A DNA stretch of 36,993 nucleotides from the NCBI GenBank assembly GCA_021806685.1, contig JAJZQU010000005.1, positions 1 to 36,993 on the forward strand, in the 5' to 3' direction. Below, piece after piece: positions 28,572-35,980 of this stretch (its first letter is position 1; every line of letters starts with the position of its first letter). The translations under genes were made by a program, and so were the position numbers. A model generated the notes under the pieces. That model was given only the letters and a program-made list of their open reading frames with translations. It made no database searches and was not told where the DNA came from. The DNA is from a bacterium. Its GTDB lineage: Bacteria; Patescibacteriota; Patescibacteriia; 2-12-FULL-60-25.

Positions 28572-29144
28572 TTAGTTGCTGGATGCTGGTTCTTTTGGCT
28601 GGAGCTCCCAGGTGACAATGACTGTTGATTTGCCCTTGGCAGCATCATCCGATGGCCCAATATTCATGCTCATCTTTTCATTATCCTTGGTAAAGGTCTG
28701 CATCACGGCTTTGTCATAGGCCAGATTTGAATCTTCTTTCCAACCCTTGTCTTTGGCCTCTTTGTTGTACCATTCAACAACCTTGCTTACTTCGTCACCG
28801 GAATAAAACATCACCCAAGCGCTATCCCCGTTCTCATGCGAGACAGTCACGCCAGAGACTTTAGCCCCGGGATAAATTAAGGCGCTCTTGGGAAAATCAT
28901 CAGGGAGTTTTACATCCTCACCAAAGGCCGTTGTGCCGCCTGTCTTGCTGTCTTTATAGGTAATTTGGTTGCCGCCTTCTTTAATATCTACCTTACCGCC
29001 TGTGACCTTGCCTAAAATGCCCTCAGCAACTTTTTCATTAATCTTATCTTGGGCTTTCTGGAAAGGGTTGCACCCCAAACCATAAAGTGACAAAACAGCG
29101 ACTGCGCTAAGGACCAATGCAAATGAGATTGACTGTCTTCGCAT
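28572..29144 (-). CDS. Lipoprotein of unknown function
   Basis: The 190-residue precursor starts MRRQSISFALVLSAVAVLSLYGLGC; LYGLGC is a lipobox, so Cys25 should be lipidated and the protein anchored outside the membrane. The mature part has amphipathic helices (KAQDKINEKVAEGILGKV), then an alpha/beta domain (PDDFPKSALIYPGAKVSG, WVMFYSGDEVSKVVEWYNKEAKDKGW) that recalls small lipoprotein domains seen in diverse bacteria. No enzyme motif. ATG 29144, no SD site. Confidence 0.8.
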   Translation of the reverse strand: MRRQSISFALVLSAVAVLSLYGLGCNPFQKAQDKINEKVAEGILGKVTGGKVDIKEGGNQITYKDSKTGGTTAFGEDVKLPDDFPKSALIYPGAKVSGVTVSHENGDSAWVMFYSGDEVSKVVEWYNKEAKDKGWKEDSNLAYDKAVMQTFTKDNEKMSMNIGPSDDAAKGKSTVIVTWELQPKEPASSN

Positions 29145-29189
29145 ATGAAAAAAAATTAAATAAAAGTTCTTAATAAACAGAATTGTAGT

Positions 29190-29906
29190 TCAATATCTCT
29201 CGAAACGCAATCTTTTTTCAGTCTCAACGCCCTTGGCCTGCAGTAATTGGCGCACGCTGTCCATCAAAGCCACTGGACCGCACGTCATAAATTCCCCATT
29301 GGAAAAATCTTTTACGTACTTATCCAACATTTCCTCATCAAAACGATGGCATTCGCCCGGCCAACCGCTCGGACATTCCCTGGTCACAATCGGAACGTAC
29401 TTGAAGTTAGGATACTTTTTTGAAAGCTCCATGAACTCAGCATGGTACATCAAGTCATCTTCATTCTGTCCGGAATAAAAGAGAACCAATTCTTGGCCAA
29501 GCCCGGTCAACAAGCTCTCGCGGATATGGGACCTAAAAGGCGTCATGCCGACCCCACCTGCAAAAAATACTATTCGTTTGGCATTTTTATTCAAAGTAAA
29601 TGTCCCAAAAGGGCCTTGAATGTTGTAAATCGTACCGGGCTGGCAAGCGCAGAGCGCATGGGAAAAAGAACCTTGGGCCCTGATGCCGAATTCAATCTGT
29701 TGCTGGGACTCGCAAGGCGCAGAAGCCAGAGAAAAAGCCCTGGGATGAGTTGTTGCACCGTCATCGTTTGGTTCGCGCACCATTACGAACTGGCCAGCCT
29801 CAAAAGGGAAAACCGGCTCGTTGTCAGCGGGCTCTAAAACCAACCGGCAAAGGTCTTCAGCCGGGCTTTCTCTTTTAACTACCTTGAATGGCCTGATGGG
29901 TAACAT
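29190..29906 (-). CDS. Ferredoxin-NADP reductase family flavoprotein
   Basis: The 238-residue protein has the two FNR domains: an FAD-binding barrel with RAFSLAS (residues 56-62, the R-x-Y/F-S motif) and QGPFGTFTL, and a pyridine nucleotide part with FFAGGVGMTPFRS, LFYSGQNEDDLMYHAEF and the terminal MTCGPVALMDSVRQLL. It moves electrons between NAD(P)H and a partner that is not encoded nearby. No iron-sulfur cluster motif is present. ATG 29906 without an SD site. Confidence 0.88.
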   Translation of the reverse strand: MLPIRPFKVVKRESPAEDLCRLVLEPADNEPVFPFEAGQFVMVREPNDDGATTHPRAFSLASAPCESQQQIEFGIRAQGSFSHALCACQPGTIYNIQGPFGTFTLNKNAKRIVFFAGGVGMTPFRSHIRESLLTGLGQELVLFYSGQNEDDLMYHAEFMELSKKYPNFKYVPIVTRECPSGWPGECHRFDEEMLDKYVKDFSNGEFMTCGPVALMDSVRQLLQAKGVETEKRLRFERY

Positions 29907-29936
29907 ACGAATATTGACAATACCATAAATTTAGAA

Positions 29937-30055
29937 AACACCAAACACCAAGATACAAGATACAAACAAACTCCAAGCTCCAAAACTTCAAAACACCAAT
30001 TGGCTTTTGAATGTTTGCTATTTGTTTGTTACTTGGTTTTTGTTTCTTGGTGTTT
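29937..30055. repeat. Heptamer-periodic palindromic element (17 x 7 bp)
   Basis: Units run AACACCA, AACACCA, AGATACA, AGATACA, AACAAAC and so on, through a CCAATTGG centre, to the mirror half ending GTTTCTT, GGTGTTT. It fills the gap between the flavoprotein and the metallopeptidase gene and overlaps the stop codon of the latter (30054-30056). Confidence 0.75.
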
Positions 30056-30491
30056 ACGGCGCAAAGTATCGCGACAGAACTTCATCTGATTGCAGTTTCG
30101 CGACATTGCGCCGGTATTGGGTCCAAAATGGCGGGTGATGGATCATCCGGACAAGGCGGAACCATTGGCGATAGATGCGCGGCGGTTTTTGGTGGTGCGC
30201 CAGCTCGTGCGCGACGACCCTCAAGATGGCGTCTATCTTGCGCGTTTTCATTGTCCGCGGGGTATAGAGGTCGATAGTGATTAATTTTTGGTTCAGTCGC
30301 GTATAGCCATAGACAACCGAGCGTAACCTCCCCTCTCCCCTTGTACGCCGGCGCATTGGCCGCAACTCAAAACCCGGCATTTCCAAAACCAGCAACACCC
30401 TTTGGAAAAGATGTTCGACTAGCGCCTCATGACGAGGATCAAGAATGTCTGGCACAAAAAACAGTTTACGGCAGTTGCCCCTAACCTTCAA
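30054..30491 (-). CDS. HELAHH metallopeptidase-like protein
   Basis: The 145-residue protein has the zincin motif HELAHH in RVVAHELAHHQKP and a downstream MIHHPPFWTQYRRN helix, as in small SprT/YgjP-like or WLM-type metalloproteins. The N-terminus may start at TTG 30491 (used here) or at the GTG at residue 13; no ATG fits. The substrate is unknown. Its stop codon touches the 119-bp heptamer element. The upstream region is shared with the divergent gene at 30557; TATATT lies on the minus strand. Confidence 0.65.
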   Translation of the reverse strand: MKVRGNCRKLFFVPDILDPRHEALVEHLFQRVLLVLEMPGFELRPMRRRTRGEGRLRSVVYGYTRLNQKLITIDLYTPRTMKTRKIDAILRVVAHELAHHQKPPRIYRQWFRLVRMIHHPPFWTQYRRNVAKLQSDEVLSRYFAP

Positions 30492-30494
30492 GGA

Positions 30495-30522
30495 TTGACG
30501 ACTAAGCGAAATCGTGTAATAT
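30495..30522 (+). promoter_or_regulatory. Promoter of the 71-aa gene
   Basis: TTGACG, 16-bp spacer, TAATAT in the divergent gap. Confidence 0.5.
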
Positions 30523-30556
30523 AACCGCAGTCGTTCTTCGGGAGAAAAGAGGGCCC

Positions 30557-30772
30557 ATGGAAAATGCCGCCTACCTGACTGTAATCAAGAAGGATGGCAA
30601 GTATTTCGCCATCCTCTCTTCCAAGGAGTTGCCCCCATCAATTCCTGACACGCGCCACATCTTCACCCTGGATGAGCCACTCGTCAGCATAGCCTCGATT
30701 GAAACTCTCCGGGGGAAAGCCCGGGACGAGGCCAGGAAGCTGGGCATCACTTGGGTCAACGGTTTGGACTAA
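30557..30772 (+). CDS. Small hypothetical protein (71 aa)
   Basis: ATG 30557 has GAGG upstream, inside GAGAAAAGAGGGCCC. The product starts MENAAYLTVIKKDGKYFAILSSK, a beta-strand pattern, and ends ARKLGITWVNGLD. It is soluble and has no motif I recognise. GC-rich codons, SD and a small size put it with the cassette-type genes of the 12.7-20.9 kb block. The next gene starts 17 nt later, so the two form an operon. Confidence 0.55.
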   Translation: MENAAYLTVIKKDGKYFAILSSKELPPSIPDTRHIFTLDEPLVSIASIETLRGKARDEARKLGITWVNGLD

Positions 30773-30789
30773 GTTCGAAGGAGGATGAC

Positions 30790-31080
30790 ATGCGATTGCG
30801 CGCCTACTACAAGCTTGTTGTTCGATCGTTCCATAGAGGGCTCAAGTCTGCCCATGGCGTTGACCCCGTCTCACTTCGGTACGAAGGCCTGGTCGCTGAC
30901 CTCAAGGACCAGGACTTCGACGACCAGTACATCTTCATCGAGTTCCTGCGGTTCACCCTCGACTACAAGGATGGCCCGCATGCGCACTTGATCGCCAAGC
31001 TGCTCGACCTGATCGCAGAGCAGCGCAAAGACGCTTACTCCAAACTCACTGAGTTGGTCGGCGTCCAAGTCCCTGCGTAG
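30790..31080 (+). CDS. Small hypothetical protein (96 aa)
   Basis: ATG 30790 has AAGGAGG 6 nt upstream. The soluble helical product starts MRLRAYYKLVVRSFHRGLKSAHGVDP and contains DLKDQDFDDQYIFIEFLRFTLDY and a C-terminal helix. No family recognised. It follows the 71-aa gene in one unit. A weak hairpin with a T run (about 31095-31127) lies after it, close to the convergent MazG-like gene. Confidence 0.55.
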   Translation: MRLRAYYKLVVRSFHRGLKSAHGVDPVSLRYEGLVADLKDQDFDDQYIFIEFLRFTLDYKDGPHAHLIAKLLDLIAEQRKDAYSKLTELVGVQVPA

Positions 31081-31124
31081 CCATCTGCTTCATGCCTGAG
31101 AAGAATCTGCTTCCAGGTATTTTT

Positions 31125-31427
31125 TTATGCCTTATCTTCCAGCATTATGCCATCTGCGCCTTTATAAACCCGGTGACGGTTTTTCTCTAGCTTTTCGAGG
31201 ATCTCTTTTTCCAAATTAATGTCCAACATTTGCGCCAGTCCGAGCAAATATATCGCGATATCAGCCAACTCTTCGCCTACGTCAGATTGTTTGTACCTAA
31301 AAGCCTTGAAAGCCTCGGCAACTTCCGTATTCATGAGGCAAAACTCGACGGCTATATCGGTCGTGTTAAAACCCTTGGCAACTTTGTTGTCGAAAGCTTC
31401 TTTTTGAAGCTGGCTTAGGTCGATCAT
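31125..31427 (-). CDS. MazG-like NTP pyrophosphohydrolase-type protein
   Basis: The 100-residue all-helical protein has the MazG/dUTPase-like metal site pattern: VEFCLMNTEVAEAFKAFR (E-x2-E-type), then DVGEELADIAIYLLGLAQMLDI (EELAD), and NRHRVYK near the end. Such proteins hydrolyse non-canonical or excess nucleoside triphosphates. It suits the nucleotide-metabolism genes downstream. ATG 31427, no SD site. Confidence 0.82.
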   Translation of the reverse strand: MIDLSQLQKEAFDNKVAKGFNTTDIAVEFCLMNTEVAEAFKAFRYKQSDVGEELADIAIYLLGLAQMLDINLEKEILEKLEKNRHRVYKGADGIMLEDKA

Positions 31428-31478
31428 ACAACAAGATTATTACCAAAGAGTGTTGGTTGCGCAAGCCCGATCCTCCTC

Positions 31479-31507
31479 TTGAATAATCAAAAATTATGTG
31501 CTAGGTT
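31479..31507 (+). promoter_or_regulatory. Promoter of the 108-aa gene
   Basis: TTGAAT, 17-bp spacer, TAGGTT, 30 nt before the ATG at 31537. Confidence 0.5.
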
Positions 31508-31536
31508 CTGCTGTACCGTAAACCCAGGAGGAAGAG

Positions 31537-31863
31537 ATGCGAAACGGAACAATTCCACTCTCAGTCCCCGGCGCCCAGGCCTATCGGCCGGCAAACATGA
31601 TCGAGAGGTTCAGCCTCTATCACGACCTGGCCAAGTTGGCCAAGGCCAAATCTAATGGTAAGGGATATGAGGATGGGACGACTTGCGTCTTCACTCGTGA
31701 AGAGGTCGAGAATGCCCTCCTCTCCCAGCACATTCACGCCAACGATCTCCCGTTGGCTATCCAAAACTGCCTCAACTCCCAGCTCCTGGAAGAGAGAGAC
31801 GATGGCTTCCATGCCACCAACAACGGCCTCTCCAACTATTACTGCATGCTGCGGCGAGTCTGA
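31537..31863 (+). CDS. Hypothetical protein, possible winged-helix (108 aa)
   Basis: ATG 31537 has AGGAGG upstream. The product starts MRNGTIPLSVPGAQAYRPANMIERF. The order of helices and the strand-like end (TREEVENALLSQHI, LPLAIQNCLNSQLLEERDDGFHATNNGLSNYYCML) resembles a winged-helix domain, but that is only a pattern judgement. GC-rich, SD-led, with its own promoter and terminator, like the cassette genes of the middle block. Confidence 0.55.
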   Translation: MRNGTIPLSVPGAQAYRPANMIERFSLYHDLAKLAKAKSNGKGYEDGTTCVFTREEVENALLSQHIHANDLPLAIQNCLNSQLLEERDDGFHATNNGLSNYYCMLRRV

Positions 31864-31869
31864 TCTTAC

Positions 31870-31907
31870 GCCCCGGTTCTCCTCTACGAACCGCGGGCTA
31901 TTTTTTT
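31870..31907 (+). terminator. Terminator of the 108-aa gene
   Basis: GCCCCGGTTC/GAACCGCGGGC stem (one mismatch), then seven T. The T run overlaps the end of the convergent gene at 31898. Confidence 0.8.
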
Positions 31908-32332
31908 ATCTTACTTAGATCGCCATTAAGCACAACCGGCTGCATGGCCTTGATTTCATCCGTATACCCCATGTCAGGAATACCGTTCAACAAGTAGAGC
32001 GGCTTTTCAAGCACATGCGCAAAGCCCATTTCCATAAGCGCGTTGCCGCCTATGTAGTTCTTGATGCCTTTCTTGTCGTAATTCGCCACCAGAAGAGCAT
32101 CCGAGTCTTTAATCACTCGCCAATAGCGTCGAATCGCATCGTCCTTAATGCTTCGTGAAGCAAAAGTGCCGTCTTCTTTTTCACGGCGGATATCATCCAA
32201 GTTAACCTCGCCGCGCAGGATTGCCTGAGAGGTAGGCGGGATATGGACCTCATGACCCATCTCCTCCAATTTTTCCTTAATACCCAAAATTTCAGGCGTG
32301 AAATCCAGGCTAACGCAGATGGTAATGGTCAT
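31898..32332 (-). CDS. Nucleoside 2-deoxyribosyltransferase-like protein, copy 2
   Basis: The 144-residue alpha/beta protein starts MTITICVSLDFTPEILGIKEKLEEMG and has DSDALLVANYDKKGIKNYIGGNALMEMGFAHVLEKPLYLLNGIP. This is the pattern of nucleoside 2-deoxyribosyltransferase-like folds: Asp before the strand, Gly-Gly/Glu after, A-x5-KP. Family members exchange or cleave bases on nucleosides or nucleotides. It is the last gene of a five-gene operon. Confidence 0.7.
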   Translation of the reverse strand: MTITICVSLDFTPEILGIKEKLEEMGHEVHIPPTSQAILRGEVNLDDIRREKEDGTFASRSIKDDAIRRYWRVIKDSDALLVANYDKKGIKNYIGGNALMEMGFAHVLEKPLYLLNGIPDMGYTDEIKAMQPVVLNGDLSKIKK

Positions 32333-32336
32333 ATCC

Positions 32337-32948
32337 TTACATTAAATCATTTAGACCAGATATATCGTCAAAAATATAATCCGGGTTAGCTTCCGCGAGT
32401 CTTTGTCTCGGCTCAAAACCCCAAGCCAATCCAATAGTCTTTAGATTCGCGTCTTTCCCGGCTTCGATATCTCCCCGGCAATCGCCAACAAAATAAGAGC
32501 ATGTTGAATCCAGCCCGAATCTCTCGACAATGTATTTTGCTGATTCTCTCTTGTCCTCGTCCTCGCCTATCACTTGATCGAAATAAGCGGCAAGACCGGA
32601 TTTTCCAACTCCCGGTAAAAGCTTTTCAAGGGGGTCTGAACTAATCACAAAAATTTTATGTCCAGCATCATAGAGCCGCTTAATTGATTCCGCGACTCCA
32701 GGGAATAAATCCGGGTCTTTCAACTGACAAAAATAATTTGCGAACATTTGATCCTGCTTTTCCTTGGTTAAATCAGGAAAATACTTGTTCCAAAACTTCA
32801 TGTAAGGAGTCACATAGTTCAAGCGTAATTCTTCAGGAGTCAGAGGCTTTCCTCCCAAATCTTTAAACATGCGTTCGCACACCTGGTGAAAGCCGCTAAA
32901 ATTATCAGCCAACGTTCCTGACCAATCAAAGATAAAACCTTTGTTCAT
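32337..32948 (-). CDS. HAD-superfamily hydrolase lacking the second motif I Asp
   Basis: The 203-residue protein has motif I FDWSGT (nucleophile Asp8, but Ser10 where most phosphatases have the acid/base Asp), motif II VISSD, a lysine region (DKRESAKY) and motif IV VGDCRGDIEAG. A non-Asp at this place is known in phosphonatase-type HADs (DWAGT). It could be a phosphatase of altered activity, or a non-phosphatase HAD. Its ATG overlaps the stop of the upstream gene (ATGA). Confidence 0.82.
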   Translation of the reverse strand: MNKGFIFDWSGTLADNFSGFHQVCERMFKDLGGKPLTPEELRLNYVTPYMKFWNKYFPDLTKEKQDQMFANYFCQLKDPDLFPGVAESIKRLYDAGHKIFVISSDPLEKLLPGVGKSGLAAYFDQVIGEDEDKRESAKYIVERFGLDSTCSYFVGDCRGDIEAGKDANLKTIGLAWGFEPRQRLAEANPDYIFDDISGLNDLM

Positions 32949-33514
32949 ACTTCAATTTCATTTATAAACTTATCACTCTTATAATGTTGCTCGAGATAAT
33001 ACGCTGATGCCTTGTCGAGGATGGAAATATCTTTTACGAGCTCTGCGGCTCTAGCTGAAAAAGACTTAATATACTCTGCGGCGCCTTCAATATCTTCAAC
33101 AACCACATCACATGGCACGGCCACAAAAGGATGCACCCAATCCCTAAACATTTTTCCCCTGATTTCCGTCTCAGTTTTATTGAACTTTCCGCCTTTGGGG
33201 GCGATGCCGACCAATGGCTTACAGTAATACTTTGCAATCAGCATTTCCTGCGAACCGCCCACACTGATGTCATCCGTCAAATTCACAATGACCAAATCAG
33301 CTGAGTTGATCATGAAACAGTCCCTGCCCAAAATCAGCTTGGCATCATTTTCATCCAAATCAAAATCACCTCTGCTCTGCGTGGGATCAAGGTTTACGAT
33401 TTCTAACCCCGAGAGTTCTGCCAGCTTGGCACAAAAACCTCCACGCCAATCATGACGGCCAAAAACTGAGTTAGGCGAGACCTTGCCAGCGACGTAGACC
33501 TTGAGCTTCTGCAT
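32945..33514 (-). CDS. Nucleoside 2-deoxyribosyltransferase-like protein, copy 1
   Basis: The 189-residue protein starts MQKLKVYVAGKVSP and contains NSADLVIVNLTDDISVGGSQEMLIAKYYCKPLVGI, the characteristic acidic-strand-Gly/Glu-helix-KP pattern of the nucleoside deoxyribosyltransferase-like fold. It is longer than copy 2 and only distantly similar. It starts two bases after the stop of the phosphatase gene and overlaps the HAD gene by four bases. Confidence 0.72.
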   Translation of the reverse strand: MQKLKVYVAGKVSPNSVFGRHDWRGGFCAKLAELSGLEIVNLDPTQSRGDFDLDENDAKLILGRDCFMINSADLVIVNLTDDISVGGSQEMLIAKYYCKPLVGIAPKGGKFNKTETEIRGKMFRDWVHPFVAVPCDVVVEDIEGAAEYIKSFSARAAELVKDISILDKASAYYLEQHYKSDKFINEIEV

Positions 33515-33516
33515 AT

Positions 33517-34104
33517 TTACGAGCTTGCCTTTACCGCCCCTTCTATCTTTACTACCTTATAACCCGAACCGTTTTTCTCAAGCTCAAACACCGCACAATC
33601 TCCCAGCGACTTTAGTTCGCCCAGCTTCACAACTTCTCGAAAAAAACAGCGAATTGGGCCGCCGTGAGTCAGGACAGCGATAGTTTCATGCTGCGAGGAC
33701 GTTAATTCCTCAAAAACCCTTCTTACACGCTCCGTAAAACCCTCATAGCTCTCTGCGCCTTCTATGGTATTGCCATAAAACTTTACGGCTTCAGCCATTT
33801 CCGGATATTTTTCTTTTGCTTCGGCCTTGACCATACCTGTCATGACTCCATAGGCGTTCCTTTCCCGTAAATCGGAGTTAATTTCCATTTTACATTCTAA
33901 GCGTTCCTTTAAAATATCAGCTGTTTCCTTGGCTCTGATTCTAGGACTTGAATAGATAACCTCAATTCCCTTGTCTGTAAGCTTTTCTGCGAGTTCTCTC
34001 GCCTCTGCCAGGCCCTTTGGTGTCAAGTGATCATCATAATCACCGCCATAACGGTCTTCAATATCAGAAGTTGATTCACCGTGGCGCAATAAGAATACAT
34101 GCAT
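33517..34104 (-). CDS. Histidine phosphatase superfamily protein
   Basis: The 195-residue protein has the phosphohistidine motif LRHGES at residues 6-11 (His8), the second Arg in SSPRIRAKETAD, and the second His in LTHGGPIR. This is the phosphoglycerate mutase-like branch of small phosphatases; the substrate cannot be told from sequence. It lies in the operon between the RmlD-like gene and the deoxyribosyltransferase-like gene. Confidence 0.88.
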   Translation of the reverse strand: MHVFLLRHGESTSDIEDRYGGDYDDHLTPKGLAEARELAEKLTDKGIEVIYSSPRIRAKETADILKERLECKMEINSDLRERNAYGVMTGMVKAEAKEKYPEMAEAVKFYGNTIEGAESYEGFTERVRRVFEELTSSQHETIAVLTHGGPIRCFFREVVKLGELKSLGDCAVFELEKNGSGYKVVKIEGAVKASS

Positions 34105-34112
34105 AACTCTTA

Positions 34113-34961
34113 CTATTTGCTATTCGTAGCTTTCAGCTTCTCCGCATAAGTCCTCAACGTTGCCTTAACCGCTTCTTCTGTCGGGCGCATGTGGATGCCG
34201 ATTTCAGGCAAACGGAGGTTGGCCAGGATGTTGGTCGAGCGTTTTTTGGCAGCCAGGCCTTGTGCCACCAACTGCTCCTCGGTAATCCATTCATTCTTAT
34301 GGTTGGGATCAACAATCTCTTCATACCACTTCATAAAATCCCGATAGGACAGGGGCTGCGGATTAACCGCATGGAAGATGCCTGTCGCGCGTTTTTCCAT
34401 GACTTGATAAAAAACATCCAGCAGGTCGTCAATGACTGTGGCTGAATTCGAAACATCAATGACTTTTGGGTATGAAACGATTTTTGTGATGGAGTTTTTG
34501 GGCGAAGGTGTTGAATCTAATGGCAGGCGCAGACGGACAACGGCCACGTTTGGCATTGAACCTAGCACCATGTCGGCCGCGGCCTTAGTTTTGGAGTAAT
34601 AAGCTACCGGATTTGGGTAATCATCCTCGCGCCAACCGCCGGGCTGGGGCGAATCGCCATAAAAAATACAACCGCTGCCTAAGTGAGTCAGGTGGATGCC
34701 ACGCTCGGCACAAGCCTGGGCCAGCATAATCGGGAACATGGTATTGCCGACCGCTGTTTCGACTTGATGCGTTTCGCACCAATCAACATTTGGTTGGCCG
34801 GTGATGCCGGCGCAGTTCAAAACAACGTCCGGATCTTCTGTCTCCAAGACTTGTTCAATGTCCTGCGGGCTTTTAGCAAAGACAATGGACATGCGGGCTT
34901 CGGGGTAACGCTCGATGAATTTGTTGCCGATCCATCCGTTACCAAAAACTAAAATTGACAT
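34113..34961 (-). CDS. NAD-dependent epimerase/dehydratase, RmlD-like sugar reductase
   Basis: The 282-residue protein starts MSILVFGNGWIGNKF, a G-x-G-x-x-G-type Rossmann motif. The catalytic YYSKTK supplies Tyr-x3-Lys, with GSGCIFYGD before it. A distal RLRLPLDSTPSPKNSITKI and FHAVNPQPLSYRDFMKWY agree with extended short-chain dehydrogenases acting on nucleotide sugars. It may make or alter a deoxy sugar. ATG 34961 is used (family start); a TTG three codons earlier is ignored. First gene of the five-gene operon. Confidence 0.85.
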   Translation of the reverse strand: MSILVFGNGWIGNKFIERYPEARMSIVFAKSPQDIEQVLETEDPDVVLNCAGITGQPNVDWCETHQVETAVGNTMFPIMLAQACAERGIHLTHLGSGCIFYGDSPQPGGWREDDYPNPVAYYSKTKAAADMVLGSMPNVAVVRLRLPLDSTPSPKNSITKIVSYPKVIDVSNSATVIDDLLDVFYQVMEKRATGIFHAVNPQPLSYRDFMKWYEEIVDPNHKNEWITEEQLVAQGLAAKKRSTNILANLRLPEIGIHMRPTEEAVKATLRTYAEKLKATNSK

Positions 34962-35048
34962 ATTGGACAAGTTTAAAGCCCTATGACGGCAAAGTCAAAA
35001 TAACCTGCGGCTCGACTAAGCTTGAGACAAGGTTTACAGTGTTTAGGT

Positions 35049-35768
35049 ATGAAGCGCCGTAAAGCAATTCGCCCTGCCCGGAAAGAACCGTCGGCTGACG
35101 AGTTCCGTTACGTTGGCGTGGACGAGGCGGGCCGCGGGCCTGTTTTGGGGCCGATGGTGATTGCCATTTGCGCGCTGACAGACAGGGATCGCCGCTGGTG
35201 CGCGACGCATAACGTGACAGACAGCAAGCTCATCCCACCGGCCAAGCGCGACAGGCTGGCCGAAGCGCTTAGAGAACGTTGCTGGTTTGCTACAGCCGTC
35301 ATCCAGCCGCCGGAGATTGACGAGGCTGTACGCAACCGCAGCGTGACATTGAATGGCCTTGAAACAAAATACATGGCCCAGTTGATCAAACAGTTCCGCG
35401 AAGCACATCTGGATTCGCCGGCAGAAATTATGGTCGACGCGCCGGTGCGCAAGACAATGCCTTTTCGCCAGTTGTTGAGCTACATGTCCGGCTGGACGGA
35501 TGTTGCCACGCTCAAAGCCGAAAACGAGGCTGACCTCTGGCACAGGCATGTGGGGGCAGCCAGCATTATTGCTAAAGCCGAACGCGAGAGGCTGATGCAT
35601 GAACTGACAGAAAAAATAGGACGCGACATTGGCTGCGGCTATGCGCACGACTCCCAGTCATTGGCCTATGTCCACTCTGCCCAAAAAGATGATCCGCATG
35701 TGCGCTGGACGTGGCTGACTTGCGGCAAACCGCCGGAACCCGAAGATTTTATGGAGCCACTGCTCTAA
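35049..35768 (+). CDS. rnhB: Ribonuclease HII
   Basis: The 239-residue enzyme removes RNA from RNA-DNA hybrids and single ribonucleotides from DNA. The motif YVGVDEAGRGPVLGPMVIA (residues 21-39) holds the first catalytic residues; DSKLIPPAKRDRL, the Asp of MVDAP and the segment GAASIIAKAERERL carry the rest. The GPVLGPMV form and the tail DIGCGYAHDSQSLAYV look more like archaeal-type HII than the Escherichia coli one. ATG 35049 has no clear SD. A start at 35022 would add nine residues. Confidence 0.9.
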   Translation: MKRRKAIRPARKEPSADEFRYVGVDEAGRGPVLGPMVIAICALTDRDRRWCATHNVTDSKLIPPAKRDRLAEALRERCWFATAVIQPPEIDEAVRNRSVTLNGLETKYMAQLIKQFREAHLDSPAEIMVDAPVRKTMPFRQLLSYMSGWTDVATLKAENEADLWHRHVGAASIIAKAERERLMHELTEKIGRDIGCGYAHDSQSLAYVHSAQKDDPHVRWTWLTCGKPPEPEDFMEPLL

Positions 35769-35770
35769 CC

Positions 35771-35799
35771 TTGTCATGGGAAGCAAAAAAGTGTAGATT
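35771..35799 (+). promoter_or_regulatory. Promoter of tRNA-Ile(UAU)
   Basis: TTGTCA, 17-bp spacer, TAGATT, about 12 nt before the tRNA. Confidence 0.55.
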
Positions 35800-35811
35800 G
35801 TTCTCGCTTTG

Positions 35812-35886
35812 GGGCGCTTAGCTCAGCGGTAGAGCAGATGTCTTATACACATCGGGTCGTAGGTTCAAATCCTACAGCGCCCACCA
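35812..35886 (+). tRNA. tRNA-Ile(UAU)
   Basis: Acceptor GGGCGCT/AGCGCCC, anticodon stem GATGT/ACATC with loop CTTATAC (anticodon TAT), T-arm AGGTTCAAATCCT, encoded CCA. It reads AUA directly, where most bacteria use a CAU anticodon modified by TilS. The body resembles a tRNA-Val, so it may derive from one. Confidence 0.85.
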
Positions 35887-35925
35887 AAAAGTAGAGACGT
35901 TGCATTGCAACGTCTCTACTTTTTT
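35886..35925. terminator. Bidirectional terminator after tRNA-Ile
   Basis: The GTAGAGACGTTGCA/TGCAACGTCTCTAC stem with a one-base loop is flanked by A and T runs. It shares a 25-nt core with 9060-9093. Confidence 0.85.
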
Positions 35926-35963
35926 AAAAAAAGAAAGCCCATGAGGGGCCGAGGGGAAGGGCT
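35925..35963 (-). terminator. Terminator of the Pro-rich protein gene
   Basis: AGCCC/GGGCT stem with a long loop and a T run in the minus direction. Confidence 0.5.
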
Positions 35964-35980
35964 GCCAAAAAGGCAGTAAG

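Noticed and set aside
319-30055. CRISPR array
   Set aside because: The repeats are contiguous 7-mers with no spacers and no cas genes are present.
35834-35853. TCTTATACACATC inside tRNA-Ile matches part of a Tn5 mosaic end used in library preparation
   Set aside because: The bases form a proper anticodon stem-loop (GATGT/ACATC) in an intact cloverleaf, and the match is only 13 nt; adapter contamination would break the tRNA.
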